Below are positions 54,623 to 64,000 of a DNA stretch of 64,000 nucleotides, in pieces. The notes below the pieces were generated by a model. The model searched no databases. It worked only from the letters and a program-made list of their open reading frames with translations, and was not told where the DNA came from. The position numbers and the translations under genes are program-made. The DNA comes from Cognatundibacterium crateris (GTDB lineage: Bacteria > Pseudomonadota > Gammaproteobacteria > Burkholderiales > Burkholderiaceae_D), in contig NZ_JAABOS010000003.1 of assembly GCF_010078235.1 (NCBI RefSeq), forward strand, positions 186,001 through 250,000. The letters are read 5' to 3'. The first letter of the stretch is position 1; each line of letters opens with the position of its first letter.

Positions 54623-56212
54623 TTAATGAATGCCGTGCATTTTCTTCGCCATCCATTTATTCAGCAGCATCAGCACGATACCTGCAGCAATCGGGATGAT
54701 AGTGAAGATCAGGAAGAAGGTCGACATCGAATAGGTATTCGAAATTTCATCGATGTAGCTACCGGTAGAACCGGCAATCTTATTCGCAATCGCGGTATTG
54801 AGGAACCAGATACCGAACATCAGACCCAGCAGGCGCTGTGGTGCCAGCTTACTGATGTAGGACAGGCCGACCGGCGAAATACACAATTCACCCATAGTAT
54901 GGAAGAAGTAGGCAGCGATCAGGAAAATCATGCTGACCGACGCAGTCTTCGCACCAACCGGAATGCTGGATGCACCATAGGACAAAGCAGCAAAGCCCAG
55001 ACCCAGCAAAATCAGGCCAGTACCGAATTTGATCGGACCGCTAGGATTCCAGTGTTTTTCCCACATCTTAGTGAACATCGGTGCCAGTATCACCAGGAAG
55101 AAAGAGTTCAACACACCGAACCAGGTGGCAGGGATATTTGATTTATCCATAGAGAATTCACGGCCCAGCATCCAGATCACCAGTGCCCAGATCGCGCTGA
55201 TACAGATTACCAGCAGGATGTTAGACCACAGATAGCGTTTTGCCGTGCCAGCGAATAATTTGATCAGCAACCAGCTCAGGATCGCGGTTGGGATCACCGT
55301 CATCAGACTATTGACGATCTTGAAGATCATACCGCTGGTACCAACCAGTTCGCGGTCGGTATAGTCAGCCGCAAAAATGGTCATGGAACCACCAGCCTGC
55401 TCAAACGCAAACCAGAAGAAAATCGTGAAGAAAGAAAACACGCAGATCGCTTTGATGCGGTCAACCACCACATGGGTAGGCGGTTCTTCCTGAGCGACGA
55501 TTTCTTTTTCAGCTTTCTGTGATTTAGACAGACCGATATCGCCAAAGATGCCCTGACCCAGATAGAACTGTATCGCACCCAATATCATGAAGGCGCCAGC
55601 CAGACCAAAGCCATACGACCAGGAGATTTTTTCACCGATATAACCGCACAGGGAAATACCAAAGAAAGCACCGGCATTCACACCCATGTAGAACAGGGTA
55701 TAACCACCGTCACGGCCGCTTTCATTGTCCTTGTTATAGAGCTGACCAACAATCGCGGAAATATTCGGTTTAAACAAACCGGTACCAGCCACCACCAGTG
55801 ATAAACCCAGGTAGAACATGGTAGGCGTATCAAATAACAGCGAAGCATGACCCGCCGCGATGATAAAACCACCCAGTACTACGGCACGACGGCTGCCGAG
55901 GAATTTATCGGCGATATAGCCACCCAGTATCGGTGTCAGGTAGACCAGACCGGTGTACCAGCCATACAGCGCGGTCGCATCTGCGCGGGTCCAGCCCCAG
56001 CCGCCTTTTGCGGTTTCCGTGACCAGAAACAGCACCAGCAGCGCACGCATGCCGTAGTAAGAGAAACGTTCCCACATTTCTGTGAAAAACAGGACAAATA
56101 AGCTGTCAGGGTGCCCTAAGATGGTGTGCGCCCCAGGGTTTTGAATTGTGTTCAAACTGCTCTCCGGTTTTGGTTTTTTGTTAGACAAGTTCATCAGCAA
56201 AATTTTTTTCAT
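54623..56212 (-). CDS. POT-family proton-dependent oligopeptide transporter
   Basis: This ~529-residue inner-membrane transporter takes up di-/tripeptides with protons. The family motif is FFTEMWERFSYYGMRALLVL (ExxERFxYYG). The second signature is LGGYIADKFLGSRRAVVLGG and the PTR2 core is TGLFKPNISAIVGQLY. About 14 helices are expected; the C-terminal half holds FHTMGELCISPVGLSYISKL (EL.isPvGLs). The first ATG (56212) lies 18 bp before another (56194), and neither has a good Shine-Dalgarno. It fits with the peptidases of this region. Confidence 0.95.
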   Translation of the reverse strand: MKKILLMNLSNKKPKPESSLNTIQNPGAHTILGHPDSLFVLFFTEMWERFSYYGMRALLVLFLVTETAKGGWGWTRADATALYGWYTGLVYLTPILGGYIADKFLGSRRAVVLGGFIIAAGHASLLFDTPTMFYLGLSLVVAGTGLFKPNISAIVGQLYNKDNESGRDGGYTLFYMGVNAGAFFGISLCGYIGEKISWSYGFGLAGAFMILGAIQFYLGQGIFGDIGLSKSQKAEKEIVAQEEPPTHVVVDRIKAICVFSFFTIFFWFAFEQAGGSMTIFAADYTDRELVGTSGMIFKIVNSLMTVIPTAILSWLLIKLFAGTAKRYLWSNILLVICISAIWALVIWMLGREFSMDKSNIPATWFGVLNSFFLVILAPMFTKMWEKHWNPSGPIKFGTGLILLGLGFAALSYGASSIPVGAKTASVSMIFLIAAYFFHTMGELCISPVGLSYISKLAPQRLLGLMFGIWFLNTAIANKIAGSTGSYIDEISNTYSMSTFFLIFTIIPIAAGIVLMLLNKWMAKKMHGIH

Positions 56213-56407
56213 TACTGATATCAGAATGATGTGAATTGAGTCAATTCGGCGCGTAGCTTACCACGATGAAAAACTCATAAAGAAAGACATATGCTGCAAC
56301 GCAGCAAAAACAGTGCCAGCCCGGTCTGAAACAAGCCTTCAAGCAAACTTGCATACTTGCAATGTAAGTGTTTACTATCGATATACTTATTTTGTAGATT
56401 GGTGATT

Positions 56408-56446
56408 AAAAAAACAGCCTGAAATCTCTGGTGAGATTTCAGGCTG
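56408..56446 (-). terminator. Rho-independent terminator of the Cache chemoreceptor gene
   Basis: On the minus strand a 14-bp perfect stem (CAGCCTGAAATCTC and its complement) around ACCA is followed by TTTTTTT. It lies 58 bp past the stop of the chemoreceptor gene. Confidence 0.92.
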
Positions 56447-56503
56447 TATTCAGGCTGTTGCAAGTGTGCTGCAAAGTTTGTGGCGTGAATGCGAAAGCGG
56501 TCT

Positions 56504-58513
56504 TTAACGCAGGATTTTTTGCGCCGGATGCACAGTTTTTGTGTGGCCTGCATCGGTTTTGAACACCGTCAGCGCTTGCCACAACTTATGCGCCTCGTCC
56601 TTGAGCGAATCTGCGGCCGCGGCGGACTCTTCCACCAGTGCCGCATTTTGCTGGGTGGACTGATCCATCAGATTAATTTCGCCGTTAATGCGCGCAATGC
56701 CAGCACTTTGTTCAGATGAGGCGGTGGAAATTTCACGCATGATGGACGTCAGTCCTTCCACCGCAGTCAACATGGTGCGCATGGTGGCACCGGCCTGGTC
56801 GACTGCCTCCGTGCCGTGATTAACCTTGGTCATGGAGTTTTCAATCAGGGTTTTGATTTCGCGTGAAGCCTGAGCGCTGCGCTGCGCCAGGTTTCTGACC
56901 TCGGTGGCGACCACGGCAAAGCCACGGCCTTGTTCACCCGCGCGGGCTGCTTCTACCGCTGCATTCAGGGCCAGAATATTGGTCTGGAATGCAATGGCCT
57001 CAATGGCGGTGATGATGTCCGCCATTTTTCTGGATTCAGCGGCGATGTCATTCATGCTGACGACCACTTTGTCGACCTCGGCACTGCCGCGTTGCGCGGT
57101 ACCCGCTGCTTCCACACTGAGCTGACGTGCGCGTTCCGCGTGGGCGGCATTGTTTTGCACGGTTTCATGCATGTGCTCAACGCTGCTGGCCGTTTCCGCC
57201 AGCGATGCCGCCTGGCTTTCTGTGCGTTGTGACAAATCCAGATTGCCTTTGGCGATTTCACCCGAGGCATCCGAGACAAATTCGCTGCTGACCCTGATCT
57301 CGGTCACGATGCCACGCAACTGCTCCTGCATCTGATGCAGCGCATACAGCATGCTGTGCTGGTCGCCGCGTTGTAAGCTGACTTGAGTAGTCAGATCGCC
57401 TTCGGCCACCCGGCGTGCGATTTCAACTGCAGTGTCAGGCTCGCCACCGAGCGGGCGGATGATGAGCTTATTCACCACATACAGCAACATCGCCGACACC
57501 ACGGCTACGCTGATCAGACCAATCAGGATGGACAGATTGCGCAGCCTTCTGACTTCGGCCAGGATTTTATCTTCCGGTACGCTGATCGCAAATGACCACG
57601 GCGTGCTGCTGGCACCGATACGAACCGGCACGAATATCCTTGTCATGCTGGTATTCAGCGTGCTGTCATACAGCGTGTCTTCCCAGGATTTACCTGCCTG
57701 CACGGCAGCGATCAGCCCGGACGGGGCAACTTTGCTGTCCATCGTCTTACCAAGCAGCGCAGGATTGGCATCGCCTATGTACACCGCCTTATTCGACAGC
57801 AGGCTGGCTTGCCCGGTTTCATAAGGACGGATTTTACTGATGCTGTCCTGGAAGCCCGCCACCGGCAAATCCACGGTCACAGCACCGGCCAGTTTGCCAT
57901 TGCTCATTACAGGGACCGTCACGGTCGTCATGAACACATCTTTACCGGCGATCTTATACATATAGGGTTCGAGCAGAACTTCGGTGCCGGATTTTTTGGC
58001 CAGCAGATAATAGTCACCCGCGCCTTCTTTCTCGTAATCGGTCAGGGCTTCCACCTGTATGCTGCCGCTGCCACGGTTCCAGTAAGGCAGATAACGCCCA
58101 GTCTGGTCATGGCCGGGCTTACCGGCAAATTCAGCATCCTTGCCATCAAATGCATTCGGCTCCCAGATCGTGCCGACACCGGTAAATTCAGGATTGGCCG
58201 CCAATACACTCTTGAGCAACTGATCAGCTGCTTCCCGGCTGGGATTGCCTGTCGCTTTCATGCCGCTGAGTCCGGCTGCCAGGTTTCGTGCTGCGTACAG
58301 CGCCACATTAATTTTTTCTGCAACCAGATTGGCATTCGAAATCGCGAGCTGGCGCGCATACGCAGCGGAGGCCTGCGATTGCATCTGGCTGGCCTGATAG
58401 CTAAGCAGGCTGATGGTGACGGTAAAGCCGATAATGACCATGGCCAGCACGGCCAGCAGCATTTTTGCGCGTAAGCCGAGTGAACTGGCTGAAAATAAGT
58501 TTTGTTTCTTCAT
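56504..58513 (-). CDS. Methyl-accepting chemotaxis protein with Cache sensor domain
   Basis: The start at 58513 ([20 protein letters not shown]) gives 669 residues. A membrane helix (~20-42) is followed by a large periplasmic dCache-type sensor (~45-330) with [20 protein letters not shown] and [20 protein letters not shown], then a second membrane helix ([20 protein letters not shown]). HAMP ([20 protein letters not shown]) and the signalling tip [20 protein letters not shown] follow. It lacks the C-terminal CheR pentapeptide and ends [12 protein letters not shown] sits ~10 nt before the ATG. The ligand is unknown; a peptide or amino acid would fit Cache receptors. Confidence 0.94.
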   Translation of the reverse strand: MKKQNLFSASSLGLRAKMLLAVLAMVIIGFTVTISLLSYQASQMQSQASAAYARQLAISNANLVAEKINVALYAARNLAAGLSGMKATGNPSREAADQLLKSVLAANPEFTGVGTIWEPNAFDGKDAEFAGKPGHDQTGRYLPYWNRGSGSIQVEALTDYEKEGAGDYYLLAKKSGTEVLLEPYMYKIAGKDVFMTTVTVPVMSNGKLAGAVTVDLPVAGFQDSISKIRPYETGQASLLSNKAVYIGDANPALLGKTMDSKVAPSGLIAAVQAGKSWEDTLYDSTLNTSMTRIFVPVRIGASSTPWSFAISVPEDKILAEVRRLRNLSILIGLISVAVVSAMLLYVVNKLIIRPLGGEPDTAVEIARRVAEGDLTTQVSLQRGDQHSMLYALHQMQEQLRGIVTEIRVSSEFVSDASGEIAKGNLDLSQRTESQAASLAETASSVEHMHETVQNNAAHAERARQLSVEAAGTAQRGSAEVDKVVVSMNDIAAESRKMADIITAIEAIAFQTNILALNAAVEAARAGEQGRGFAVVATEVRNLAQRSAQASREIKTLIENSMTKVNHGTEAVDQAGATMRTMLTAVEGLTSIMREISTASSEQSAGIARINGEINLMDQSTQQNAALVEESAAAADSLKDEAHKLWQALTVFKTDAGHTKTVHPAQKILR

Positions 58514-58864
58514 ACTCTGGAAGTCCTTGTTGCCCGATATGGGTGCGTGTAGTGGCACCTGCGTATTTTTTATATTTGAATGTTGGCAGCTTGCCAGAGA
58601 TATGCAGGTAATGGGGAGCTTAAAGGCAATTTTTGCTGATTGGTAACAATTTATTTAAGGAAATTTAAAACTCAGTGTGGTGTGGCAGGCACAAATTCTT
58701 ATCCAAACGGAACCCATTTCCCTGTGCGTGCTCTAACAGTCCCTGGGCCACACACTCAGACCGTGCAAAAACAGTGCAAAAGCAAACCTAAAGAATTGTA
58801 CTACTCCGCGCTTACCGGTCCGGACAATGCACAGGCTGAGTTTTTTTTAAAATTTTGGAGACAT
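58514..58864. other. Divergent intergenic region between chemoreceptor and M16 pair
   Basis: This is 351 bp without a gene, promoter region for both directions. Seen: a GGAG ribosome site 4 nt before the M16 ATG. The short plus-strand frame 58640-58864 is only the open extension of the M16 gene and is not considered translated. No clear -35/-10 pair was assigned. Confidence 0.5.
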
Positions 58865-60187
58865 ATGATGAAGTGGAAAAACCTCGCCCTGGCAGCCAGT
58901 CTGCTGTGCGGCCTGGTCAGCCATAGTCAGGCGCTGACAGCAGATCAGGTGAAAAGCTTTACTTTACCAAATGGCATGAAATTCCTGGTATTGGAAAGCC
59001 ATACGATACCGAATGCGAATATGTACACCTACTGGAAAGTCGGTTCTCGCAATGAGGTGCCAGGCATTACCGGTTTATCCCACTTCTTTGAACACATGAT
59101 GTTCAATGGCTCGAAAAAATTCGGCCCTAAGCAATTCGACCGCACCATGGAAGCTGCGGGCGGCGCTAACAATGCGTATACCAATAACGATCTGACTGTG
59201 TACCAGGACTGGTTCCCGGCGACCGCGTTGCCAGTGATTTTTGATCTGGAAAGCGACCGCATCGCGAATTTGTCCATCGATCCGAAAATGGTCGAAAGCG
59301 AGCGCGGCGTGGTGCTGTCGGAACGCAGCACCGGTCTGGAAAACTCGAATCTGCGTTCGCTGTGGGGCGCGGTATATGCGACAGCTTTCCATGCGCATCC
59401 CTATGCGATACCGACCATAGGCCATGAATCTGATATCAAGGCCTGGACCCAGGCCGATCTGGAAAACTACTTCAAAACCTATTATTCACCGAATAATGCG
59501 GTTGCCGTGATCGTCGGCGCAGTTAAGGCGGATGAAGTCAAACGTCTGGCCGAACAGTATTTTGCCAAAGCACCGCAACGCGCCTTGCCACCGGTGGTAC
59601 GCACCGTGGAGCCTGAGCAAAAAGGCGAGCGCCGCGTGTTTGTGCGTAAAGAATCCGCGACCACGCCGAATCTGATGGTGTCGTACAAGGTACCGGCTAC
59701 CAATAATCCTGATTACTACGCCTTGCAAGTGCTGAACAGCATACTGACCGAGGGCAAAACCTCGCGCCTGTATCAGGCGCTGGTCGATAAGCGGCTCGCG
59801 ACTCAGGTAGGTGCCGATTACGGTAAGGCTTTTGATCCTGGACTGTTTAACTTCTTTGCCGTCGCAGCCAATCAGGTGCCGGCCGCGAAAGTCGAGGAAG
59901 CCCTGCTGGCCGAAATCGACAAACTGATACGCGAAGGCGTGAGCGAAGAAGAAGTACAGAAGGTCAAAAACCAGAAGCTGCTGAATTTCTACCGTGCGCA
60001 GGAAACCATCAATGGCAAAGCGGCCCAGATCGGTGACTATGAAGTGTATTTCGGTGACTATAAAAAACTGTTCGACGCGCCTGAGGCCTATCGTCGCCTG
60101 CGTGCCGCTGATATACAAAGAGTCGCCGCCACCTATTTTAAAAAATCTCAACGCACCGTTGGTGTGCTGGCCGCCAGCGAGGAGTAA
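58865..60187 (+). CDS. M16 peptidase, catalytic (zinc) subunit of a two-subunit pair
   Basis: The start ATG at 58865 (or 58868) has GGAG upstream and gives a signal peptide (KWKNLALAASLLCGLVSHSQ); 440 residues. The catalytic motif is ITGLSHFFEHMMFNGSKKFG (HFFEH), with distal Glu in VESERGVVLSERSTGLENS. The M16C half shows YSPNNAVAVIVGAVKADEVK and the GKTSRLYQALVDKRLATQVG region. It is half the length of the two M16 genes at 10-15.8 kb and pairs with the next gene, 3 bp downstream. The likely product is a periplasmic heterodimer. Confidence 0.95.
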   Translation: MMKWKNLALAASLLCGLVSHSQALTADQVKSFTLPNGMKFLVLESHTIPNANMYTYWKVGSRNEVPGITGLSHFFEHMMFNGSKKFGPKQFDRTMEAAGGANNAYTNNDLTVYQDWFPATALPVIFDLESDRIANLSIDPKMVESERGVVLSERSTGLENSNLRSLWGAVYATAFHAHPYAIPTIGHESDIKAWTQADLENYFKTYYSPNNAVAVIVGAVKADEVKRLAEQYFAKAPQRALPPVVRTVEPEQKGERRVFVRKESATTPNLMVSYKVPATNNPDYYALQVLNSILTEGKTSRLYQALVDKRLATQVGADYGKAFDPGLFNFFAVAANQVPAAKVEEALLAEIDKLIREGVSEEEVQKVKNQKLLNFYRAQETINGKAAQIGDYEVYFGDYKKLFDAPEAYRRLRAADIQRVAATYFKKSQRTVGVLAASEE

Positions 60188-60190
60188 GCC

Positions 60191-61618
60191 ATGAATCAAG
60201 CCATAAACCAAGCATTCCGTCTGATACAACAAAGCGCCTTAGTCGCGGCCACTGTCACCACCCTGGCAGCATCTGCGCAGGCCGCAGAATTCCAGTTACC
60301 GGCATTTGAAACCGCCCGTTTATCGAATGGCTTAACCATCTATATGATGGAAAGGCATGAAGTGCCGCTGGTCGCGGTGCGCGCCGTAGTGCGGGCCGGT
60401 GCTACTGTGGACGGTCCAGCCGCTGGTCTGGCTAACCTGACTGGTGATGCCTTGCTGCTGGGTTCGCGTGCTTACAGCAAACAGCAGATCGATCAGAGTT
60501 TCGATTTCCGTGGTGCGCGTTTATCCAGCGGTACGTCCGCTGATGGCACGGTGCTGTATGCAGATTTTTCTAAAGACGATATCCAGACCTTGCTGCCCAT
60601 CATGGCAGACGCCTTGCAAAACCCACTGTTTGACGCCGCTGAATTTGGCAAACTGCGCGCCCGTACCGTGGATGGTCTGAAGCAGGCCAAGGAAAGTCCG
60701 CGCAACGTGGTGCAGCCCTATTTCTACAGCATGTTGTTTGGCCAGGGTGCCTATGCCAATCCGGTCTCAGGTACCGTCAGCAGCGTGAGTGCGCTGGAAA
60801 CCAAAGATGTACAGAGTTTTCATCAGCGTTACTTCCGCCCGGATAATGCCGCACTGGTCGTGGTCGGTGACTTTAAACCCAGCGTCATGCGCGCCCAGCT
60901 GGAAAAACTGTTTGGTAACTGGAAATCAGCCGGACCCATGCCAGCCCGTGTGGACACTGGCAAAGTCAGCGCCGATAAGTCACGCGTCTGGCTGGTGAAT
61001 AAAGCCGATGCAGCCGAAACCACCTTCATGTTTGGCGGTGCCGGTATCGCCAGAAATGATGCGGATTACGTGCCGCTGCAAGTCATCAACACCATCCTGG
61101 GCGGGCGTTTCACGTCCTGGCTGAATGATGAATTGCGCGTCAATTCCGGCCTGACCTATGGTGCGAACAGCAGCTTCCAGACCTTGGCGCAGGCCGGCGT
61201 ATTCGGTGTTTCCAGCTTCACGGCGACGGCCAAAACTGAGGCAGCGCTGGCGCTGGCGCACAAAACTTACCAGCGTTTGTGGGATAAGGGCATCGATGCG
61301 GCTACGCTGGAATCAGCCAAAGCCTATGTCAAAGGCCAGTTCCCGCCGCGCTATGAAACCAATCAGCAACTGGCGGGCTTTTTGAGCGATATGTATGTGT
61401 CGCAAATTAATCGTAGTCAGATTGATCACTTTATGCGCGATGTCGATGGTCTGACACCGGAAAAAGCGAAACAATTGGTGGACAAACATTTTCCGCGCGA
61501 TAAACTACAAATGCTGTTAATCGGCAAAGCCGAGGTAATTCGTCCTGTCGCCGCGCAATATGGTGAGGTGACAGAACTGGACATCAAAGCGGATGGATTT
61601 AAGCCAGCCGTCAAGTAA
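60191..61618 (+). CDS. M16-like inactive partner subunit
   Basis: This 475-residue protein has an N-terminal signal (SALVAATVTTLAASAQAAEF). It follows the catalytic subunit after 3 bp (TAAGCCATG), so the two are coupled. The position of the HxxEH motif reads AAGLANLTGDALLLGSRA, with no zinc ligands, so it is a non-catalytic homologue of the R-type half. The second M16 half is intact (FHQRYFRPDNAALVVVGDFK and GRFTSWLNDELRVNSGLTYG). Such active/inactive pairs form the bacterial M16B heterodimer in which the inactive chain shapes the chamber. Confidence 0.93.
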   Translation: MNQAINQAFRLIQQSALVAATVTTLAASAQAAEFQLPAFETARLSNGLTIYMMERHEVPLVAVRAVVRAGATVDGPAAGLANLTGDALLLGSRAYSKQQIDQSFDFRGARLSSGTSADGTVLYADFSKDDIQTLLPIMADALQNPLFDAAEFGKLRARTVDGLKQAKESPRNVVQPYFYSMLFGQGAYANPVSGTVSSVSALETKDVQSFHQRYFRPDNAALVVVGDFKPSVMRAQLEKLFGNWKSAGPMPARVDTGKVSADKSRVWLVNKADAAETTFMFGGAGIARNDADYVPLQVINTILGGRFTSWLNDELRVNSGLTYGANSSFQTLAQAGVFGVSSFTATAKTEAALALAHKTYQRLWDKGIDAATLESAKAYVKGQFPPRYETNQQLAGFLSDMYVSQINRSQIDHFMRDVDGLTPEKAKQLVDKHFPRDKLQMLLIGKAEVIRPVAAQYGEVTELDIKADGFKPAVK

Positions 61619-61739
61619 AAACTAAGCACTCAGCCCGGTTCAGCCGGGCCCAGGCCTGACAAAACCGCTCTGTTATTGACTTGCAGGGCGGTTTTGTTTC
61701 ATCTGTCAGACCGGATGTGAACCGTCTTTTTGTGAACTT

Positions 61740-64000
61740 ATGCATTTGAAAAACATAAATCCAGCGCCACTGCGACCCGTGATGAGCGCACTGGCTTTGC
61801 TGCTCTGCCTGACACAAGCTGTGCCAACGGTGCAGGCCGCCAATGCCAACGGCGCTGCGCGCACCAGCCAGAACGAGAATGGCTACCACTTACCGGCAGC
61901 GGAATTACAGGCGATTGTGGATGCGCCACGGGGGCCGCTGTTCAAGCTGGGACCGCAGCGCAAAACTGCCTTGATGGTGCATTTGCCGGGTCTGCCTGGC
62001 ATCGCTGATGTGGCGCAGCCTGAACTCAAGCTGGCTGGCCTGCGCATCAATCCGCGTACCCGTGCGGCCAGCCATTTTGATTTTGGCACCAGTTTAAGTC
62101 TGCTCGATGTCGCTACCGGTAAAAACCGCGAAGTCAGTGGCCTGCCAGCCAAAGTACGTATCGCAGAAACTCTGTGGTCACCGGATGAACAATGGGTGGC
62201 TTTCAGCCGCTGGGTCGATGATGGCGTGGAATTGTGGCTGCTGGATGTGCGCAAGGCGCAGGCACGGCGCCTGATGGCGGATAAGCTCAATGCCGTCACC
62301 AGTGCCGGTTTTTCCTGGACCGGCTCAGATGAATTGTTTGTGCGACTGGTGCCGCAATATCAAAAACCGCTACCCCCGCTATCTATCGTGCCTGCAGGCC
62401 CAAATATGGTGGAAAGCCGCGCCGGTAAAGGGGCACAGAACCGCACCTATCCCGACATGTTGAAAACGCCAGCGGATTCCGACATGCTGGACTGGCAGTT
62501 ACAGACCCAGCTCGGCTTTGTCAGCATCAAAGGCGAAGTAAGGCGCATCGGTCCGGTGATGACGCTGACCAAAGCCAATGTCTCGCCCGATGGCAGCCTG
62601 ATCCTGACCACCCAATTGCGCCGTCCCTATTCCACCATGCTGCCTATGGACAGATTCGGCCAGCTGATCGAATTGTGGGATGACGAGGGACGTAAAGTGC
62701 GTAACGTGGCCGAGCGGCCCATGCGTGAGCGCATCCCTTCCGGTAATGATGCAGTGCAGGCCGGACCACGCGATTTTTCCTGGCGCACCGACAAACCGGC
62801 CAGCCTGACCTGGCTGGAAGCGCAAGGCGGTGGCGATCCTGAGTCCCATACCAAGGTACATGATGTCTTCATGCAGCAGGCCGCACCATTCGATCACCCG
62901 CCGCAAAAGCTGATGGAACTGGGCTGGCGTTTTTCCAGCGTACAGTGGGGCAATGACAATCTGGCGCTGGTCACAGAAAACTGGAGCAAGACGCGCGATA
63001 CCCGTACCTGGCGCATCCGTCCCGGTGTCCCTGACAGCAAACCTGAGCTGGTGTTCAGCCGCAAGACCGAAGATCAGTATGCCAATCCCGGTAATCCTGT
63101 GATGACAACCAATGAGATGGGGCGTCAGGTATTGCGCATCACGGCCGATGGCCGGTCGATATTCCTGACCGGCACCGGCGCCAGTGCGGAAGGCGACCGT
63201 CCTTTCCTGGACCGGCTGGATCTGGTCAGCCGCCAGACCACGCGTTTATTCCGTTCGCATCCGCCGTTTTACGAAGAAGTGGTCGGGATACTCAATGACA
63301 AAGGCAGTCAGATCATCCTGAGCCGCGAGTCAAATGAAGAACGTCCCAACTATTATGCCGATGATCTGGGTGATCATGCACCGCGCCGCGCGCTGACCAG
63401 CTTTGCCCATCCTTATCCACAACTCAAGGGCGTGAAAAAGCAGCAAATTCGTTATGAGCGCGAAGACGGTGTGGAACTGACGGCTAATCTGTATCTGCCT
63501 GCCGGTTACGAGCCTAAACGCGACGGCCCGCGTCCTACCCTGATCTGGGCCTATCCGCGTGAATTCAAAACGGCAGAAGCAGCGAGTCAGGTCACCGGTT
63601 CGCCGCATCGTTTCAACCGGATTTCCTATAACGGACCGCATGTGATGCTGGCCCGCGGCTATGTGGTGGTTGATGGTCCCGGCATGCCGATTATCGGTGA
63701 GGGAAAAAAAGAGCCGAATGACAGTTATCTGGAACAGCTGAAGATGAATGCCGAAGCGGTCATCGACGAGGTAGTTAAGCTGGGGGTGACTGACCGCAAC
63801 CGCATCGCGATTGGCGGCCACAGTTACGGTGCTTTTATGACTGCCAATCTGCTCGCGCATACCCGCTTGTTCCGCGCCGGGATTGCGCGTTCCGGTGCAT
63901 ACAACCGCACGCTGACACCGTTTGGTTTCCAGTCGGAAGACAGGAATTTCTGGACTGCGAAGAAAACCTATCTGGAGATGTCGCCGTTTAATTTTGCGAA
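61740..64000 (+). CDS. S9-family prolyl oligopeptidase-like serine peptidase (truncated by window end)
   Basis: The open frame from ATG 61740 runs to the window end with no stop (753 codons). A signal peptide (PVMSALALLLCLTQAVPTVQ) predicts export. A beta-propeller-like region (~70-520) includes WSPDEQWVAFSRWVDDGVEL and TLWSP/WTGSDELFVRLV. The alpha/beta-hydrolase part has LIWAYPREFKTAEAASQVTG, the nucleophile elbow RIAIGGHSYGAFMTANLLAH (GxSYG) and ARSGAYNRTLTPFGFQSEDR; the Asp and His lie beyond the edge. This belongs to the S9 glutamyl endopeptidase/prolyl oligopeptidase group. It continues the peptidase cluster, 121 bp after the M16 pair. Confidence 0.93.
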   Translation, partial: MHLKNINPAPLRPVMSALALLLCLTQAVPTVQAANANGAARTSQNENGYHLPAAELQAIVDAPRGPLFKLGPQRKTALMVHLPGLPGIADVAQPELKLAGLRINPRTRAASHFDFGTSLSLLDVATGKNREVSGLPAKVRIAETLWSPDEQWVAFSRWVDDGVELWLLDVRKAQARRLMADKLNAVTSAGFSWTGSDELFVRLVPQYQKPLPPLSIVPAGPNMVESRAGKGAQNRTYPDMLKTPADSDMLDWQLQTQLGFVSIKGEVRRIGPVMTLTKANVSPDGSLILTTQLRRPYSTMLPMDRFGQLIELWDDEGRKVRNVAERPMRERIPSGNDAVQAGPRDFSWRTDKPASLTWLEAQGGGDPESHTKVHDVFMQQAAPFDHPPQKLMELGWRFSSVQWGNDNLALVTENWSKTRDTRTWRIRPGVPDSKPELVFSRKTEDQYANPGNPVMTTNEMGRQVLRITADGRSIFLTGTGASAEGDRPFLDRLDLVSRQTTRLFRSHPPFYEEVVGILNDKGSQIILSRESNEERPNYYADDLGDHAPRRALTSFAHPYPQLKGVKKQQIRYEREDGVELTANLYLPAGYEPKRDGPRPTLIWAYPREFKTAEAASQVTGSPHRFNRISYNGPHVMLARGYVVVDGPGMPIIGEGKKEPNDSYLEQLKMNAEAVIDEVVKLGVTDRNRIAIGGHSYGAFMTANLLAHTRLFRAGIARSGAYNRTLTPFGFQSEDRNFWTAKKTYLEMSPFNFA

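Noticed and set aside
57809-58474. 221-codon plus-strand ORF
   Set aside because: It is antisense to the Cache chemoreceptor sensor domain and lacks any motif.
59486-60232. 248-codon minus-strand ORF across the M16 pair
   Set aside because: Shadow of the M16 catalytic and partner genes.

Overview
The window looks like chromosomal DNA of a betaproteobacterium, most likely Burkholderiales/Oxalobacteraceae (Undibacterium- or Janthinobacterium-like). This is inferred from gene content and style: a short membrane-anchored cytochrome c5, phasin plus beta-ketothiolase, xdhAB-guaD, an Ada/AraC/AlkA fusion, many orphan periplasmic solute-binding proteins, large TonB-dependent receptors, and moderate GC with AT-rich spacers. 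No phage, plasmid, integrase, CRISPR or rRNA was seen; one tRNA-Arg(CCG) is present.

Layout. 1-4.2 kb: tail of a TraB/GumN protein, then a tandemly duplicated two-gene cassette (zinc-ribbon membrane protein plus ~350-residue membrane protein, functions unknown). Three copies of one promoter-like motif drive the two cassettes and a third small membrane protein. In the downstream cassette the zinc-ribbon gene is broken by two 1-nt homopolymer losses. 4.4-10.1 kb: ParB/Srx-like protein, SodC, an SDR-gene remnant, a GIN-repeat lipoprotein, a DUF882/M15-type protein and two solute-binding proteins. 10.2-24.5 kb: two tandem ~900-residue M16 metallopeptidases, hexose-6-phosphate mutarotase, SirB2-like protein, a frameshifted exported amidase, a GMC oxidoreductase with a divergent AraC regulator, a four-PAS histidine kinase and a periplasmic thioredoxin. 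24.7-28.5 kb: LexA-controlled dinB, two more solute-binding proteins, tRNA-Arg and cytochrome c5. 28.5-35.7 kb: two lower-GC TonB-dependent receptors with long AT-rich leaders that share a ~42-bp element. 35.9-41.0 kb: purine salvage/catabolism operon xdhA-xdhB-guaD, without xdhC between xdhB and guaD. 41.5-49.8 kb: chemoreceptor, a free TonB C-terminal-domain protein, M3 oligopeptidase, small membrane proteins, an MFS transporter and a GAF histidine kinase. 50.0-54.6 kb: alkylation repair pair (Ada/AlkA fusion and Ogt) separated by a 274-bp MITE-like element, then phasin and thiolase. 54.6-64.0 kb: POT peptide transporter, Cache chemoreceptor, an M16 active/inactive pair and an S9 peptidase running off the end.

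How the genes work together. There is a clear peptide and protein utilisation theme: four M16 proteins, M3 and S9 peptidases, a POT transporter, an amidase and chemoreceptors. A DNA-damage theme is also present (dinB under LexA, Ada/AlkA, Ogt), with a small polyhydroxyalkanoate module and a purine catabolic operon. The least explained and most interesting items are the duplicated zinc-ribbon/membrane cassette with its shared promoter motif, the conserved element ahead of both TonB receptors, and the MITE-like insertion between the two alkylation-repair genes. Start codons were moved from the longest ORF wherever a signal peptide, ribosome-binding site or regulatory site argued for it.
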